A stretch of DNA of 56,710 nt from Candidatus Treponema merdequi. Its GTDB lineage: Bacteria; Spirochaetota; Spirochaetia; Treponematales; Treponemataceae. The translations under genes were made by a program, and so were the position numbers. The first letter of the stretch is position 1. The number at the start of each line of letters is the position of its first letter. The notes below the pieces were generated by a model, which saw only the letters and a list, made by a program, of their open reading frames with translations, ran no database searches and was not told where the DNA came from. Positions 16,605-25,427 of this stretch are shown one piece after another. The stretch is taken from positions 1 to 56,710 of the forward strand of contig JAGHVB010000004.1 in NCBI GenBank assembly GCA_018064525.1, given 5' to 3'.

Positions 16605-17294
16605 TTATTGTGCGTCTGCTGTCTGAGGGTTCTGTTGAGGTGTAAGAGCATCAATTTTTGCGATATTTTCATTTACTCTTTTCAATTCACGGTCGAGCAT
16701 AAACTTGTAATCAAGTTTTCCGTTTGAAATGCGCTCGCGTTCATCTTCCCAGTTCTGAAATTCCTGAATAAAAAGAAATTTAAATTTTCCGATATTTGCT
16801 TTTTCTGCCCAGAGACATGCTTCTTTCCAGTAATAGTATCCGGCTTCGTAAGCGGCTTTTGTCTTTTCAAGATTTCTGCGGTATTCGTCTTTCCATGGAG
16901 CTTCGTAAAAGCAGAATGCAACTTTGTCGTAATTTCTTCCAAGTCTTATGTGCTGTTCGATGAGTTTTAAGTTTAAATGCATCATAAAAAGATAGCGGTA
17001 TTTTTCGTACTGTTCTTCGTTTGTGATTTTTGCTTTTGCATAAAGCGGATTGCAGAAATCGGCCCTGACAGCTTTTTCAAGCCAGTAAATATTTTCGATA
17101 CAGTCATCAGGACGTTGTTTGTAATTGACATGATAAAGCTTGTAGTAGTCTTCTTTGTATTTGACCATATAGGCATCTGATGTGCTTACAGAAATCAATG
17201 AAATAACTATAATTAATACGAGTAATTTTATACAATTGCTTTTATGAGAAGAAAAAATATCAGATGTCTTTTTACAAAAATTAAAAAACTTCAC
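16605..17294 (-). CDS. Hypothetical membrane-anchored protein
   Basis: I do not recognise this 229-residue protein. One hydrophobic segment near the N-terminus (CIKLLVLIIVISLISVS, about 21-38) is an uncleaved anchor or signal sequence, so the remainder probably faces the periplasm. The rest is helical, rich in Tyr, Lys and Glu, with repeated patterns of aromatic residues (EEQYEKYRYLF, YEAGYYYWKEAC, NWEDERERI) that recall helical-repeat proteins. The tail is short and Gln/Pro/Ala-rich. The start overlaps the tmk stop by 4 bases (ATGA), so it is translationally coupled to tmk. Probably a treponeme-specific protein; no function proposed. Confidence 0.65.
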   Translation of the reverse strand: MKFFNFCKKTSDIFSSHKSNCIKLLVLIIVISLISVSTSDAYMVKYKEDYYKLYHVNYKQRPDDCIENIYWLEKAVRADFCNPLYAKAKITNEEQYEKYRYLFMMHLNLKLIEQHIRLGRNYDKVAFCFYEAPWKDEYRRNLEKTKAAYEAGYYYWKEACLWAEKANIGKFKFLFIQEFQNWEDERERISNGKLDYKFMLDRELKRVNENIAKIDALTPQQNPQTADAQ

Positions 17295-17920
17295 GAATTA
17301 AATATCGGCAGTTTTGAGATGTGACTCCATATAATTTTTGAAATTTCTTCAACACTTTGAGTTGCGTCGATAATGATAATTTTCATGTCTTTTGCACTTT
17401 CAAGATTCTGATATTCTTTGATTACATCAAGATACTGATTTCTTGTTTTTGTAAGATATTCGCTGTTTTCATAAATTTCTGTAAATCCACGGCCTTTTAT
17501 GCGGTTAAGTGATTTTTCCGGCGCGATGTCAAAGAAAAATAGAAGCTGAGGAAGAGGAAAATCTTCGTTAAGTTTTCTTGGAAGTTCTTTTCCGCATGAG
17601 ACTCCCTGATATGCGAGGCTTGAAAACAGATATCGGTCGATGATGACGGCTTTGTTTTTGTTTTTGATGGAATCAATAATTCCATTTTTTCCGTAAATAT
17701 GTTCTGCTCTGTCTGCAGCAAAAAGAAATGCAGTTGTCTTTGGATCAAGTTCAACTTTACCGCCAAGAATTTGTCTTAAAAAGCGGCCTGTTTCACAGTC
17801 TGTAGGCTCTGCACTAAAGTCAAACCTGCTGCTTTCCGGTCGTGATTTTAAAATTTTAAGCTGTGTGGAAGTTCCGGCTCCGTCAATTCCCTCAAATACT
17901 ACAAAGTTGTCCAATACCAT
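17291..17920 (-). CDS. tmk: Thymidylate kinase
   Basis: Phosphorylates dTMP to dTDP for DNA synthesis. The 209 residues contain the P-loop FEGIDGAGTSTQ (9-20), the substrate motif of the DR type at IIDRYLFSSLAYQG (92-105), and a lid region with IKGRGFTEIYE. The P-loop reads GIDGAGTST, where a Thr replaces the usual Lys (G-K-[ST]). This substitution occurs in part of the TMP-kinase family and is not itself evidence of inactivity. First gene of the minus-strand run, diverging from tamB with 66 bases between the two start codons. Confidence 0.88.
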   Translation of the reverse strand: MVLDNFVVFEGIDGAGTSTQLKILKSRPESSRFDFSAEPTDCETGRFLRQILGGKVELDPKTTAFLFAADRAEHIYGKNGIIDSIKNKNKAVIIDRYLFSSLAYQGVSCGKELPRKLNEDFPLPQLLFFFDIAPEKSLNRIKGRGFTEIYENSEYLTKTRNQYLDVIKEYQNLESAKDMKIIIIDATQSVEEISKIIWSHISKLPIFNS

Positions 17921-17986
17921 AATTTTTCCTATAATATGTACCGATAATTTGATATAATTGTTTTTAAATAAGAATACAATAGCATC

Positions 17987-20900
17987 ATGAAGTCAAGAGC
18001 GTTAAAGTTAGGTCTTTGTATTACAATTTTCTTTTTTCTCTTAGCAGTTTCTTTTGCACTTGTAAGACCGATATATTTTGGTCTTGGCAATGCGATGTGT
18101 GCTAAACTAGAAATTCTTAACTCAACACTTGACAAGTCATTTGGAATCAATGTTTCTTATTCATCTCTTTCGCCGTCTATTTTAACCGGAATTAATATAA
18201 AAGGTATAGTGGTAAAAGATACTGCAACCGATGAAACTGTTCTGACAATTAAAAAAGCTCATGCAAGCTATTCAATTGCAAATATTATCAAAGGTGATTT
18301 TGTAAATGGAATTTCTAAAATCGTAATCCGTGATTTATATGCAGAAATCATCCGGGATAAAAATTCATTCTGGATAGATTATGCTATCGAAAAAAATTTA
18401 AAACAGAAAAAGGAAATTCCTTCTGATGCTGAAAAGAAAAATCTTATAGAACTTCTTGCAGATTCTGAAATTGAAATCAATATTCCGTTTGATGTTTTTA
18501 TTAATAATTTAAATGTTGTTTACCGCGATTCTTCAAAAAAAATTCAGGCAACTGCATCTTTGAGAAAAGTTTTTTTAGAACGGACTCTTACAAGCGGAAA
18601 ATATTCAGTTAACTTAAGTGGAAAAGTAAATGGTGAAATCAATAAAAACAGTTTTTCAACAAATTTGTTTTTACAGAGTTCACTTTTGAGTAAGCTTAAC
18701 AATTCATCTGCAGTCATTAATTTTTTTAATACAAATTTCAATTCTTATTCTTTAAATCAAATCGGTTTTTTAAGTGAATATGAAAATTCAATTTTCACTT
18801 TTAAAATGCTTCCGACACTTCAGAATGTTTATCTTGAATTTTCTGCTGATCTAAATTCAAATGATATAAAATGCCGTTTTGATTCAAATAATTTTAAAAT
18901 CAATAATGTAATTTCCGGTATCAAAAAAGGAACTGTAATTGATACTGTTGCAAATCTTATAATTTCTGCAAGTTTAAAATTTGCATATAACACAGGTACT
19001 GAAAAAATCAATTATTCTGCAAGCGGTGATGTACAGATTCCTGATTCTCTGATAAATGGCGGATTAAATCTTTCGTTTGGCTTAAACGGAGACAGAAGAT
19101 ATATCAATATTCCGTACATAAATGGAAACGGTGAATTATATGATGTAAGTTTTTCCGGTGGTTACAATATAAGATCAATTCAGCCGCAGGGTGTTCTTTC
19201 TGTTCATAAAATTACACTTGCCAATGAAAGTCAGATTTCTGCAGAGTTCTTTCTTGAACCTCTGCAGAAAGGTTTTATGGCTTTCTCTCCTGAAATTATG
19301 CTTGATGACAAAGTTTTTACAGCAGCTCAATTAAATTTTATTCCTCAGAATGATGGTTTTGATTTTAATTTTGATGTTTATGATTATTCACATATTGAAA
19401 GCGGAACTCCAGGTGTTCTTACTCTGAATGGAAACTATCTGACTTCATCAAAATTTTTACAGTCAAATATTAATATCGATGGATTTTATGCAGACAGTCT
19501 GATGGATACTGTTTCTGTTTTTCTTGATAAAAATAAATCAGGCTTCGTAAAAGATGCGGCAAAAATTTTTAAAAATACAATTTTCTCTACATCAATTTAT
19601 CTTTCTTCGTACGATGGAAATTTTTCTTACAGCATTCCATCTGTAATTATTGCTGATACAAAAAGCGACAGTAAAATGCTTATGCTTGCACTTGATGGAA
19701 ACAAAGATGACGTTCAGCTTACACAGTTTGAATTTATTTTTGATGATCAGAAAATTATGGCTACTGCACATTCTGAAAATATTTATGAACCGGGTCTTAA
19801 GCAGTATCAGACAATATTAAGCGGTCAGGTTGAATACAATACGATTCCATATTCATTTACCGGTCTTATTACAAAAGACTGGATAAGTGTAACAGGTGAT
19901 TATGGCCTGAATTTTTCATTCATGAATGACAGTGAGACAGATAATCTTTTAGGAAATTTTTCAATGAATGAGTTTCCTGTAAAGCTTGATAAATCAACTA
20001 TCTCTTTTAGTGCAGATACAAACTTTTTCTATAACCTTAATGATAAATTAAATGTCAATATTTCAAAATTCTGTATTCAGAGTTTTAATCCGATTTCACA
20101 TAATAATCCTTCTTTTGAATTTGTAGGAAATGTTGATAAGTCTGGAACTTTTTTACAGTCAATTACTTATAAAGATGCGGTTTCTGATCTTTCCGGAAAT
20201 GGTTCTGTTGTATGGAATTTTGATGATGCTGATTTTATTTCTGCAAGTTACGCAATTTCTCTTGTAGATATTTTTTACAATGAAAGTATAAAAATTGAAG
20301 GTGATATTTCAAATCCTGATAATAAACCTTTTAATGCAAATTCATTTTTAAACGGTTTTTATTATTCAAGTTTGATAAGTTTAAAAGATTTCAGAACAGG
20401 AAGATTCTTTGATGATGCTTTATCCAATGATACAATGAATGCAGAAATTTCTTTTTCTGGACTTCTTTCAAATCCTCTTGTTTCAATTTCTGTTCCAAAC
20501 GGAAATTTTTCCATAAACAAAGTACCAGTAAAGTTTTCAATGCAGGCATCTGTTGTTGACCGTGAAATCGAACTTGAAAATGCGGATTTAGAGTGGGGTG
20601 AATTGAAACTTAAAAATGCCTCATCGAAATTTTCGTTAAATGACTGGACTGGAAAATTCAATTGTGATTTTGAAAATGTCTTTTTTGACAGAACAATCAT
20701 TGCTCCTCTGGAATTAGATTTTAAAGGATTTAAAAATGAACTTTCAAAAAATTTTGTTCCAGATTCTTTTGAACTTACATTAAAATGTGCAAATGCCGGC
20801 GGTACTTTCATTAAGTCACAGCAGGCTTTCTCAATAACTGCATTAAAGGCTGCAGAAGAAATTCTGATTTCTTCAAGTCCTAATATTGGTCTCTCAGGTT

Positions 20901-22435
20901 CCATCAATGAGTATGGAGAAGTTAATCTTACGGTTAACAATAATGTTCCGTGTAAATTTAAAGTCGGTGCAAATTTAAAACAAAAATCTGCAGATTTCAG
21001 AATCTATGATGTTGATATAAACTTGGAAAAAGCAATGAAACTTGTAGATTTTAAAATGGCAAAAATTTATAACGGCAGACTTACCGGAGAATTTGCAATT
21101 GTCGGATCAAAAAACAACAGACATTTTGACGGTCATCTTCAGATTAATCCTGCAGAATTCAGTATGCCGGAATATTTTTCAGCACATGCAAAAACAAATG
21201 TCATTAATATCAATATGGAAAAAGACCGTATTTATATTCCGACAACAAGATGTCTTGTAAAAAGAGCTCCTGTCGATGTAACTGTAAATATAGCCTTTAA
21301 GAAAATGGCTCTTGAAATCGTAACTGTAAATGTTAAGACAGTCGGAAATGCTTATGCTCCTGTCAATATTAATATGAATCAGATTCATGTCAAAGGAAAC
21401 GGGCAGCTTGATCTTGAAATCCTTGTTGATACCGAAAGCGCTGTTGTTACGGGTGATATTACTGCAAAAGATACAACTGCAGAATTTGGAACTTCCACTT
21501 TTAATGATGTAATCAATAACATAAACAATGCAAATGACAATCCTGATAAAACATTCGACGTACAGGTAATGCTTGATGTTAAAATGCAGAAACGAGTTCA
21601 GGTATTTTATAGTTCATTCCTTCGTGGCCTTGTAGTACCTGATTCCGAAGTTCTTTTTTCCTATAACTCCGCTTATGATAAAATTGCAATTCAGGGCGAT
21701 GTACCTATCAGAAGTGGAGAAATTATTTATTTGAATTCAAGCTTTTATGTAAAAGAAGGACTTATCCAGTTTTCTGATGACAGTGAATCTCTGGATCCTT
21801 TTGTATCTTTAAAAGCAGAAACAAGGGAAAAAGATTCTGTAAATAATGACGTTACGATTACACTGTCAGTTGATCATCAGAGACTTTCCCAGCTTTCTCC
21901 AAAATTGCTTTCTTCTCCTGCAAAAAGTGAAAAGGAAATTATGGAAATTCTTGGAAATATAGTAACTGCAAATTCAGAAAATGCAGGAAATTTCGGTCTT
22001 GCCATAGGTGATTATGCCTTACAGACAATGGTTATGCGCAGAGTTGAAAACGCATTGCGTGATTTCCTTAATTTTGATATACTTTCAATCCGTACAATGG
22101 TAGTTCAAAATGCCCTTAAATACAGTATTTCAAGGGATTCTGACCGTCAGGGAATCAATATAAGTAACTTTTTGGATAATACAACTGTTTATATTGGTAA
22201 GTACTTTGGCAATGTATTGTATGCAGATGCTCTTTTACGGCTTTCTTACAATAAAAACCGTATAAATGACTCATCAACATGGCAGGGTCTTATTTTAAAA
22301 CCGGAAATAGGTTTTGAAATGGCAGCACCTTTTGCAAATATACGATGGAGTCTTGCACCTGATCTGTCTGAAATTGCAAGAAATAATATCGTAATTATTC
22401 CTGCATTGACATTGTCATGGAAGTTTAGTTTTTAA
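17987..22435 (+). CDS. tamB: TamB-like translocation and assembly module protein (DUF490)
   Basis: Very large (1482-residue) inner-membrane-anchored periplasmic protein of the TamB/AsmA superfamily. A single membrane helix lies at about 9-30 (LGLCITIFFFLLAVSFALV), followed by an AsmA-like start and roughly a thousand residues of beta-strand-rich, Asn/Ser/Phe-rich repeats expected to form the long hydrophobic groove. The last 350 residues contain the TamB C-terminal domain (VPIRSGEIIYLNSSFYVKEG, then PEIGFEM near the end). These proteins help insert outer-membrane proteins or carry phospholipid between membranes. The gene lies directly upstream of bamA, which replaces tamA as partner. There is no Shine-Dalgarno before the ATG; TATAAT (17953) and TACAAT (17975-17980) lie close upstream. 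Confidence 0.88.
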   Translation: MKSRALKLGLCITIFFFLLAVSFALVRPIYFGLGNAMCAKLEILNSTLDKSFGINVSYSSLSPSILTGINIKGIVVKDTATDETVLTIKKAHASYSIANIIKGDFVNGISKIVIRDLYAEIIRDKNSFWIDYAIEKNLKQKKEIPSDAEKKNLIELLADSEIEINIPFDVFINNLNVVYRDSSKKIQATASLRKVFLERTLTSGKYSVNLSGKVNGEINKNSFSTNLFLQSSLLSKLNNSSAVINFFNTNFNSYSLNQIGFLSEYENSIFTFKMLPTLQNVYLEFSADLNSNDIKCRFDSNNFKINNVISGIKKGTVIDTVANLIISASLKFAYNTGTEKINYSASGDVQIPDSLINGGLNLSFGLNGDRRYINIPYINGNGELYDVSFSGGYNIRSIQPQGVLSVHKITLANESQISAEFFLEPLQKGFMAFSPEIMLDDKVFTAAQLNFIPQNDGFDFNFDVYDYSHIESGTPGVLTLNGNYLTSSKFLQSNINIDGFYADSLMDTVSVFLDKNKSGFVKDAAKIFKNTIFSTSIYLSSYDGNFSYSIPSVIIADTKSDSKMLMLALDGNKDDVQLTQFEFIFDDQKIMATAHSENIYEPGLKQYQTILSGQVEYNTIPYSFTGLITKDWISVTGDYGLNFSFMNDSETDNLLGNFSMNEFPVKLDKSTISFSADTNFFYNLNDKLNVNISKFCIQSFNPISHNNPSFEFVGNVDKSGTFLQSITYKDAVSDLSGNGSVVWNFDDADFISASYAISLVDIFYNESIKIEGDISNPDNKPFNANSFLNGFYYSSLISLKDFRTGRFFDDALSNDTMNAEISFSGLLSNPLVSISVPNGNFSINKVPVKFSMQASVVDREIELENADLEWGELKLKNASSKFSLNDWTGKFNCDFENVFFDRTIIAPLELDFKGFKNELSKNFVPDSFELTLKCANAGGTFIKSQQAFSITALKAAEEILISSSPNIGLSGSINEYGEVNLTVNNNVPCKFKVGANLKQKSADFRIYDVDINLEKAMKLVDFKMAKIYNGRLTGEFAIVGSKNNRHFDGHLQINPAEFSMPEYFSAHAKTNVININMEKDRIYIPTTRCLVKRAPVDVTVNIAFKKMALEIVTVNVKTVGNAYAPVNINMNQIHVKGNGQLDLEILVDTESAVVTGDITAKDTTAEFGTSTFNDVINNINNANDNPDKTFDVQVMLDVKMQKRVQVFYSSFLRGLVVPDSEVLFSYNSAYDKIAIQGDVPIRSGEIIYLNSSFYVKEGLIQFSDDSESLDPFVSLKAETREKDSVNNDVTITLSVDHQRLSQLSPKLLSSPAKSEKEIMEILGNIVTANSENAGNFGLAIGDYALQTMVMRRVENALRDFLNFDILSIRTMVVQNALKYSISRDSDRQGINISNFLDNTTVYIGKYFGNVLYADALLRLSYNKNRINDSSTWQGLILKPEIGFEMAAPFANIRWSLAPDLSEIARNNIVIIPALTLSWKFSF

Positions 22436-22476
22436 AATAGCGAATTAAAAAAAAGTATTCGTTTTGGAGTATTAAT

Positions 22477-24879
22477 ATGAAGTTTTTACGCAAATTACCG
22501 CTTTTTGCTTTACTTGTTATGCTTGTGTTTTCAGCATCTGTTTATTCGCAGACTGAAGAAGATGAAGACTGGTATTTGCAAAAAGTAATTACGAAAGTAA
22601 ATTTTGTAGGATTGAATTCTGTAAAAAAGTCAGAACTTTCCGGAATAACTTCATCATATATTGGAAAAACTGTTGAATCATCTATCTATGATTTGATCGA
22701 CAGACTTTATGCACTTGAATTATTTGATGATATCGAACCTGCTGCAACTCATGATAATGATGACGGTGTTGTAATTACCTTTACCGTAAAAGAAAAGCCT
22801 CTTGTTACAGACATTGTTTTCAGAGGAAACAGACAGATCCGTAATGCTCCATTAAGAGATGTAATCCGCTCCAAAAAAGATGAAATTTTTACGGAAGCCC
22901 AGGCATTTCAGGATGAAAGAGCTATCAGAAACCTTTATCTTGAGAAAGGTTATACAAATGTAAAAGTTTCTTATTCTACAGAAAATACAGAAAACGGAAT
23001 CAAGCTTGTATTTAATATAAGGGAAGGAAATCATACAGTAATTACTTCAATTGATTTTTCCGGTAACAATGTATTTAAAACAAAAACACTCAAAAAGAAA
23101 CTTAAATTAAAAGAAGCAGATCTTGCACATAAAGGTGATTTCCAGGAATCTGTTCTTGAAAATGACAGACAGGAAATCAGAAAATATTATGCAGACCGTG
23201 GTTACATTGATGCAATGATTGTAGATGTATCAAGAGATGTCGTTTCTAATCCTGCGAAAAACCGTGATGAACTTCATATCGTATTTTACATTCAGGAAGG
23301 TGATCCTTATACATTCGGCGGAATTACATTCAACGGAAACACAATTTTTTCTACGGAAACTCTTAAAGAAAGATTTACACTTGCAGAAAATAAAATTTTC
23401 AATCAGACAAAGTTTACAGAATGTCTTGTAGCAGTACAGGATTTATATTACGAAAACGGTTATACATCAAATGATTTTTCTCCTTCTATAAACAAAGACA
23501 CTGTAAATAAAAAAGTATCTTTCGTTTTGAATATTGTTGAACGCGACAGAAGTCATGTCGAAAGTATTATCGTTCGTGGAAATTCTAAAACAAAAGAATA
23601 TGTAATTACAAGAGAGCTTCCTATTGAATCTGGTGATGTTTTTTCAAAAGCAAAACTTACAACAGGACTTCGTAATCTTTACAACCTTCAGTATTTCTCA
23701 AGCGTAGTTCCGGACATTCAGTCTGGTTCAGAACCGAATCTTCTCAACATCGTGATTAATGTTGAAGAACAGATGACAAACTCAGTAGAATTTGGACTTG
23801 CATTCAGCGGAGTAACTGATCCGACTCAGATTCCTTTTGCACTTAATGCAAAATGGTCTAATTCGAATGTCGGAGGAACAGGTCGTACTCTTTCTGCAAG
23901 TACAACAATTTCATCTTCTGAACAGTCAGTATCTTTAGGTTATGGACAGGGCTGGCTTTTTGGTCTTCCGATTGAATTAAGTGAATCACTTTCTGTATCT
24001 CATTCAAAATTGAATACATTAAGATTAAAAGTTAAGCAGAATGGAACTGTAAATACAGAAGATTATTATCAGGAAGTGGAAGCATGGACTACAAGCTTAA
24101 ATTCTTCTGTAGGTAAACGTTATACTTTTGACTGGGCGACATTTACAGTTTCTGCTGGTATTACAAATTCATTAAAATTTTATGGATATGACGAAGAAAT
24201 CTATACACCTCTTGATACTCAGATTTGTGAATATGCAAATACTTTAGGACTTACAAACTCAATCTGGGCAAGAGCATCTCTTGATGGACGAGATATAAAT
24301 TATGATCCGACTCGCGGATGGTTTGTAAGTGAACAGCTTGGCTGGTTTGGTTTGACTCCATGGGAAACAGACTTCTATGCCAGATTTGATACTAAACTTG
24401 AAGGTTATTTGAATCTTTTTGAAATTCCAGTTACAGAAAAATATACTTTCAGAATGGTATTTGCAGCGCTTACTCAGCTGTGTATTCAGCTTCCTGCAGC
24501 AGGTTCAAACGTAAGTGATTCCAATAAACTTTATATTGACGGAATGTTTACGGGACGCGGATGGAATGATATTTATAATAAAGTCAAAGGAAAAGCTTTG
24601 TGGGCAAATTCCCTTGAACTTCGTGTACCTGTAGTTCCGGGAATTATTGCAATTGACGGATTTATGGATATTGCAGTCGTTAAACCAGATGCAGATAAGA
24701 TGTTCGGCGGAATTCAGATGGAAGATTTCTATTTCAGTTTTGGTCCTGATATCCGTGTTCTTCTTCCACAGTTTCCTATGAGATTTATGTTCTGTAATAC
24801 ATTCAAAATTGAAAATAATCAGGTTAAATGGAAAGATACAATGAAATTTGTTCTTTCATTTAACATTGTTAATAAATAA
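22477..24879 (+). CDS. bamA: Outer-membrane protein assembly factor BamA
   Basis: Central subunit of the outer-membrane barrel-insertion machinery. The 800 residues comprise a signal peptide (LPLFALLVMLVFSASVYS), then five POTRA domains (about 34-430) with recognisable starts such as VNFVGLNSVKKSEL, IVFRGNRQIRNAPLRD and ITFNGNTIFSTETL, and a 16-strand Omp85 barrel (about 440-800). The barrel carries the conserved loop-6 type motif as MFTGRGWND near 690, where the family has (V/I)RG(Y/F). The protein ends in NIVNK and not in an aromatic residue. GGAG lies 7 bases before the ATG. It sits between tamB and ompH/skp, the order known in T. pallidum, where the orthologue is the antigen Tp92. Confidence 0.95.
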   Translation: MKFLRKLPLFALLVMLVFSASVYSQTEEDEDWYLQKVITKVNFVGLNSVKKSELSGITSSYIGKTVESSIYDLIDRLYALELFDDIEPAATHDNDDGVVITFTVKEKPLVTDIVFRGNRQIRNAPLRDVIRSKKDEIFTEAQAFQDERAIRNLYLEKGYTNVKVSYSTENTENGIKLVFNIREGNHTVITSIDFSGNNVFKTKTLKKKLKLKEADLAHKGDFQESVLENDRQEIRKYYADRGYIDAMIVDVSRDVVSNPAKNRDELHIVFYIQEGDPYTFGGITFNGNTIFSTETLKERFTLAENKIFNQTKFTECLVAVQDLYYENGYTSNDFSPSINKDTVNKKVSFVLNIVERDRSHVESIIVRGNSKTKEYVITRELPIESGDVFSKAKLTTGLRNLYNLQYFSSVVPDIQSGSEPNLLNIVINVEEQMTNSVEFGLAFSGVTDPTQIPFALNAKWSNSNVGGTGRTLSASTTISSSEQSVSLGYGQGWLFGLPIELSESLSVSHSKLNTLRLKVKQNGTVNTEDYYQEVEAWTTSLNSSVGKRYTFDWATFTVSAGITNSLKFYGYDEEIYTPLDTQICEYANTLGLTNSIWARASLDGRDINYDPTRGWFVSEQLGWFGLTPWETDFYARFDTKLEGYLNLFEIPVTEKYTFRMVFAALTQLCIQLPAAGSNVSDSNKLYIDGMFTGRGWNDIYNKVKGKALWANSLELRVPVVPGIIAIDGFMDIAVVKPDADKMFGGIQMEDFYFSFGPDIRVLLPQFPMRFMFCNTFKIENNQVKWKDTMKFVLSFNIVNK

Positions 24880-24897
24880 TATTATAAGAGGTTTTGT

Positions 24898-25422
24898 ATG
24901 ATTAACTTAAAAAAAATCTGTTTAGCATTTGTTCTTGTCGTAACTGCATCTGTGTCGTTTGCTCAGCAGCATATTACTAACTTTGGAATTGTTGATACAA
25001 ACAAAGTTTATGAACATTATTTTAAAAATTCAACTGCATTAAAAACTTATGAAACAAAAAAGAAAGACATGCAGAAAGAAATCAACAAGCGCACTGATGA
25101 ACTTCGTGACTTAAAAGCAAAAAAAGATCAGTGTACAGAACTTGGTGATGAATCAGGTGCTGCAAAATATGCTGCAACAATTAAAGAAAAAACAGATTAC
25201 TTAAGAGATTATACAACTACAAAAAATCTTGAACTTCAGAATCTTAAAAAGAATCTCTCTGAATCAAACGAATTCTATATCAAACTTTCTAAAGTAATTA
25301 AAAAGGTTGCAGAAAATGAAGGTTTGAGCATGATTTTGAGCCTTCAGGGAGAAAGTGCAATTTTGTGGTACAGTCCTTCTGTTGATGTAACAGAAAAAGT
25401 AATTACAGAACTGGAAAAATAA
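24898..25422 (+). CDS. skp: OmpH/Skp-family periplasmic chaperone
   Basis: Holdase chaperone that carries unfolded outer-membrane proteins to BamA. The 174 residues start with a signal peptide (ICLAFVLVVTASVSFA, cleavage before QQ). They continue with the family opening IVDTNKVYEHYFKNSTALKTYE and a long charged coiled coil (about 55-130, DELRDLKAKKDQ, LELQNLKKNL) forming the tentacle. The C-terminal strand segment is VIKKVAENEGLSMIL, another hallmark. AAGAGG precedes the ATG by 6 bases. It follows bamA by 18 bases, an arrangement shared by many Gram-negative bacteria, so co-expression with bamA is nearly certain. Confidence 0.92.
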   Translation: MINLKKICLAFVLVVTASVSFAQQHITNFGIVDTNKVYEHYFKNSTALKTYETKKKDMQKEINKRTDELRDLKAKKDQCTELGDESGAAKYAATIKEKTDYLRDYTTTKNLELQNLKKNLSESNEFYIKLSKVIKKVAENEGLSMILSLQGESAILWYSPSVDVTEKVITELEK

Positions 25423-25427
25423 AAATT

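Noticed and set aside
17497-17766. Minus-strand open frame within tmk in another frame
   Set aside because: Out-of-frame shadow; tmk has the complete kinase motifs in its own frame.
20362-20940. Minus-strand open frame of 192 codons inside tamB
   Set aside because: Antisense shadow of the low-GC tamB repeats; no promoter or ribosome binding site and no family resemblance.
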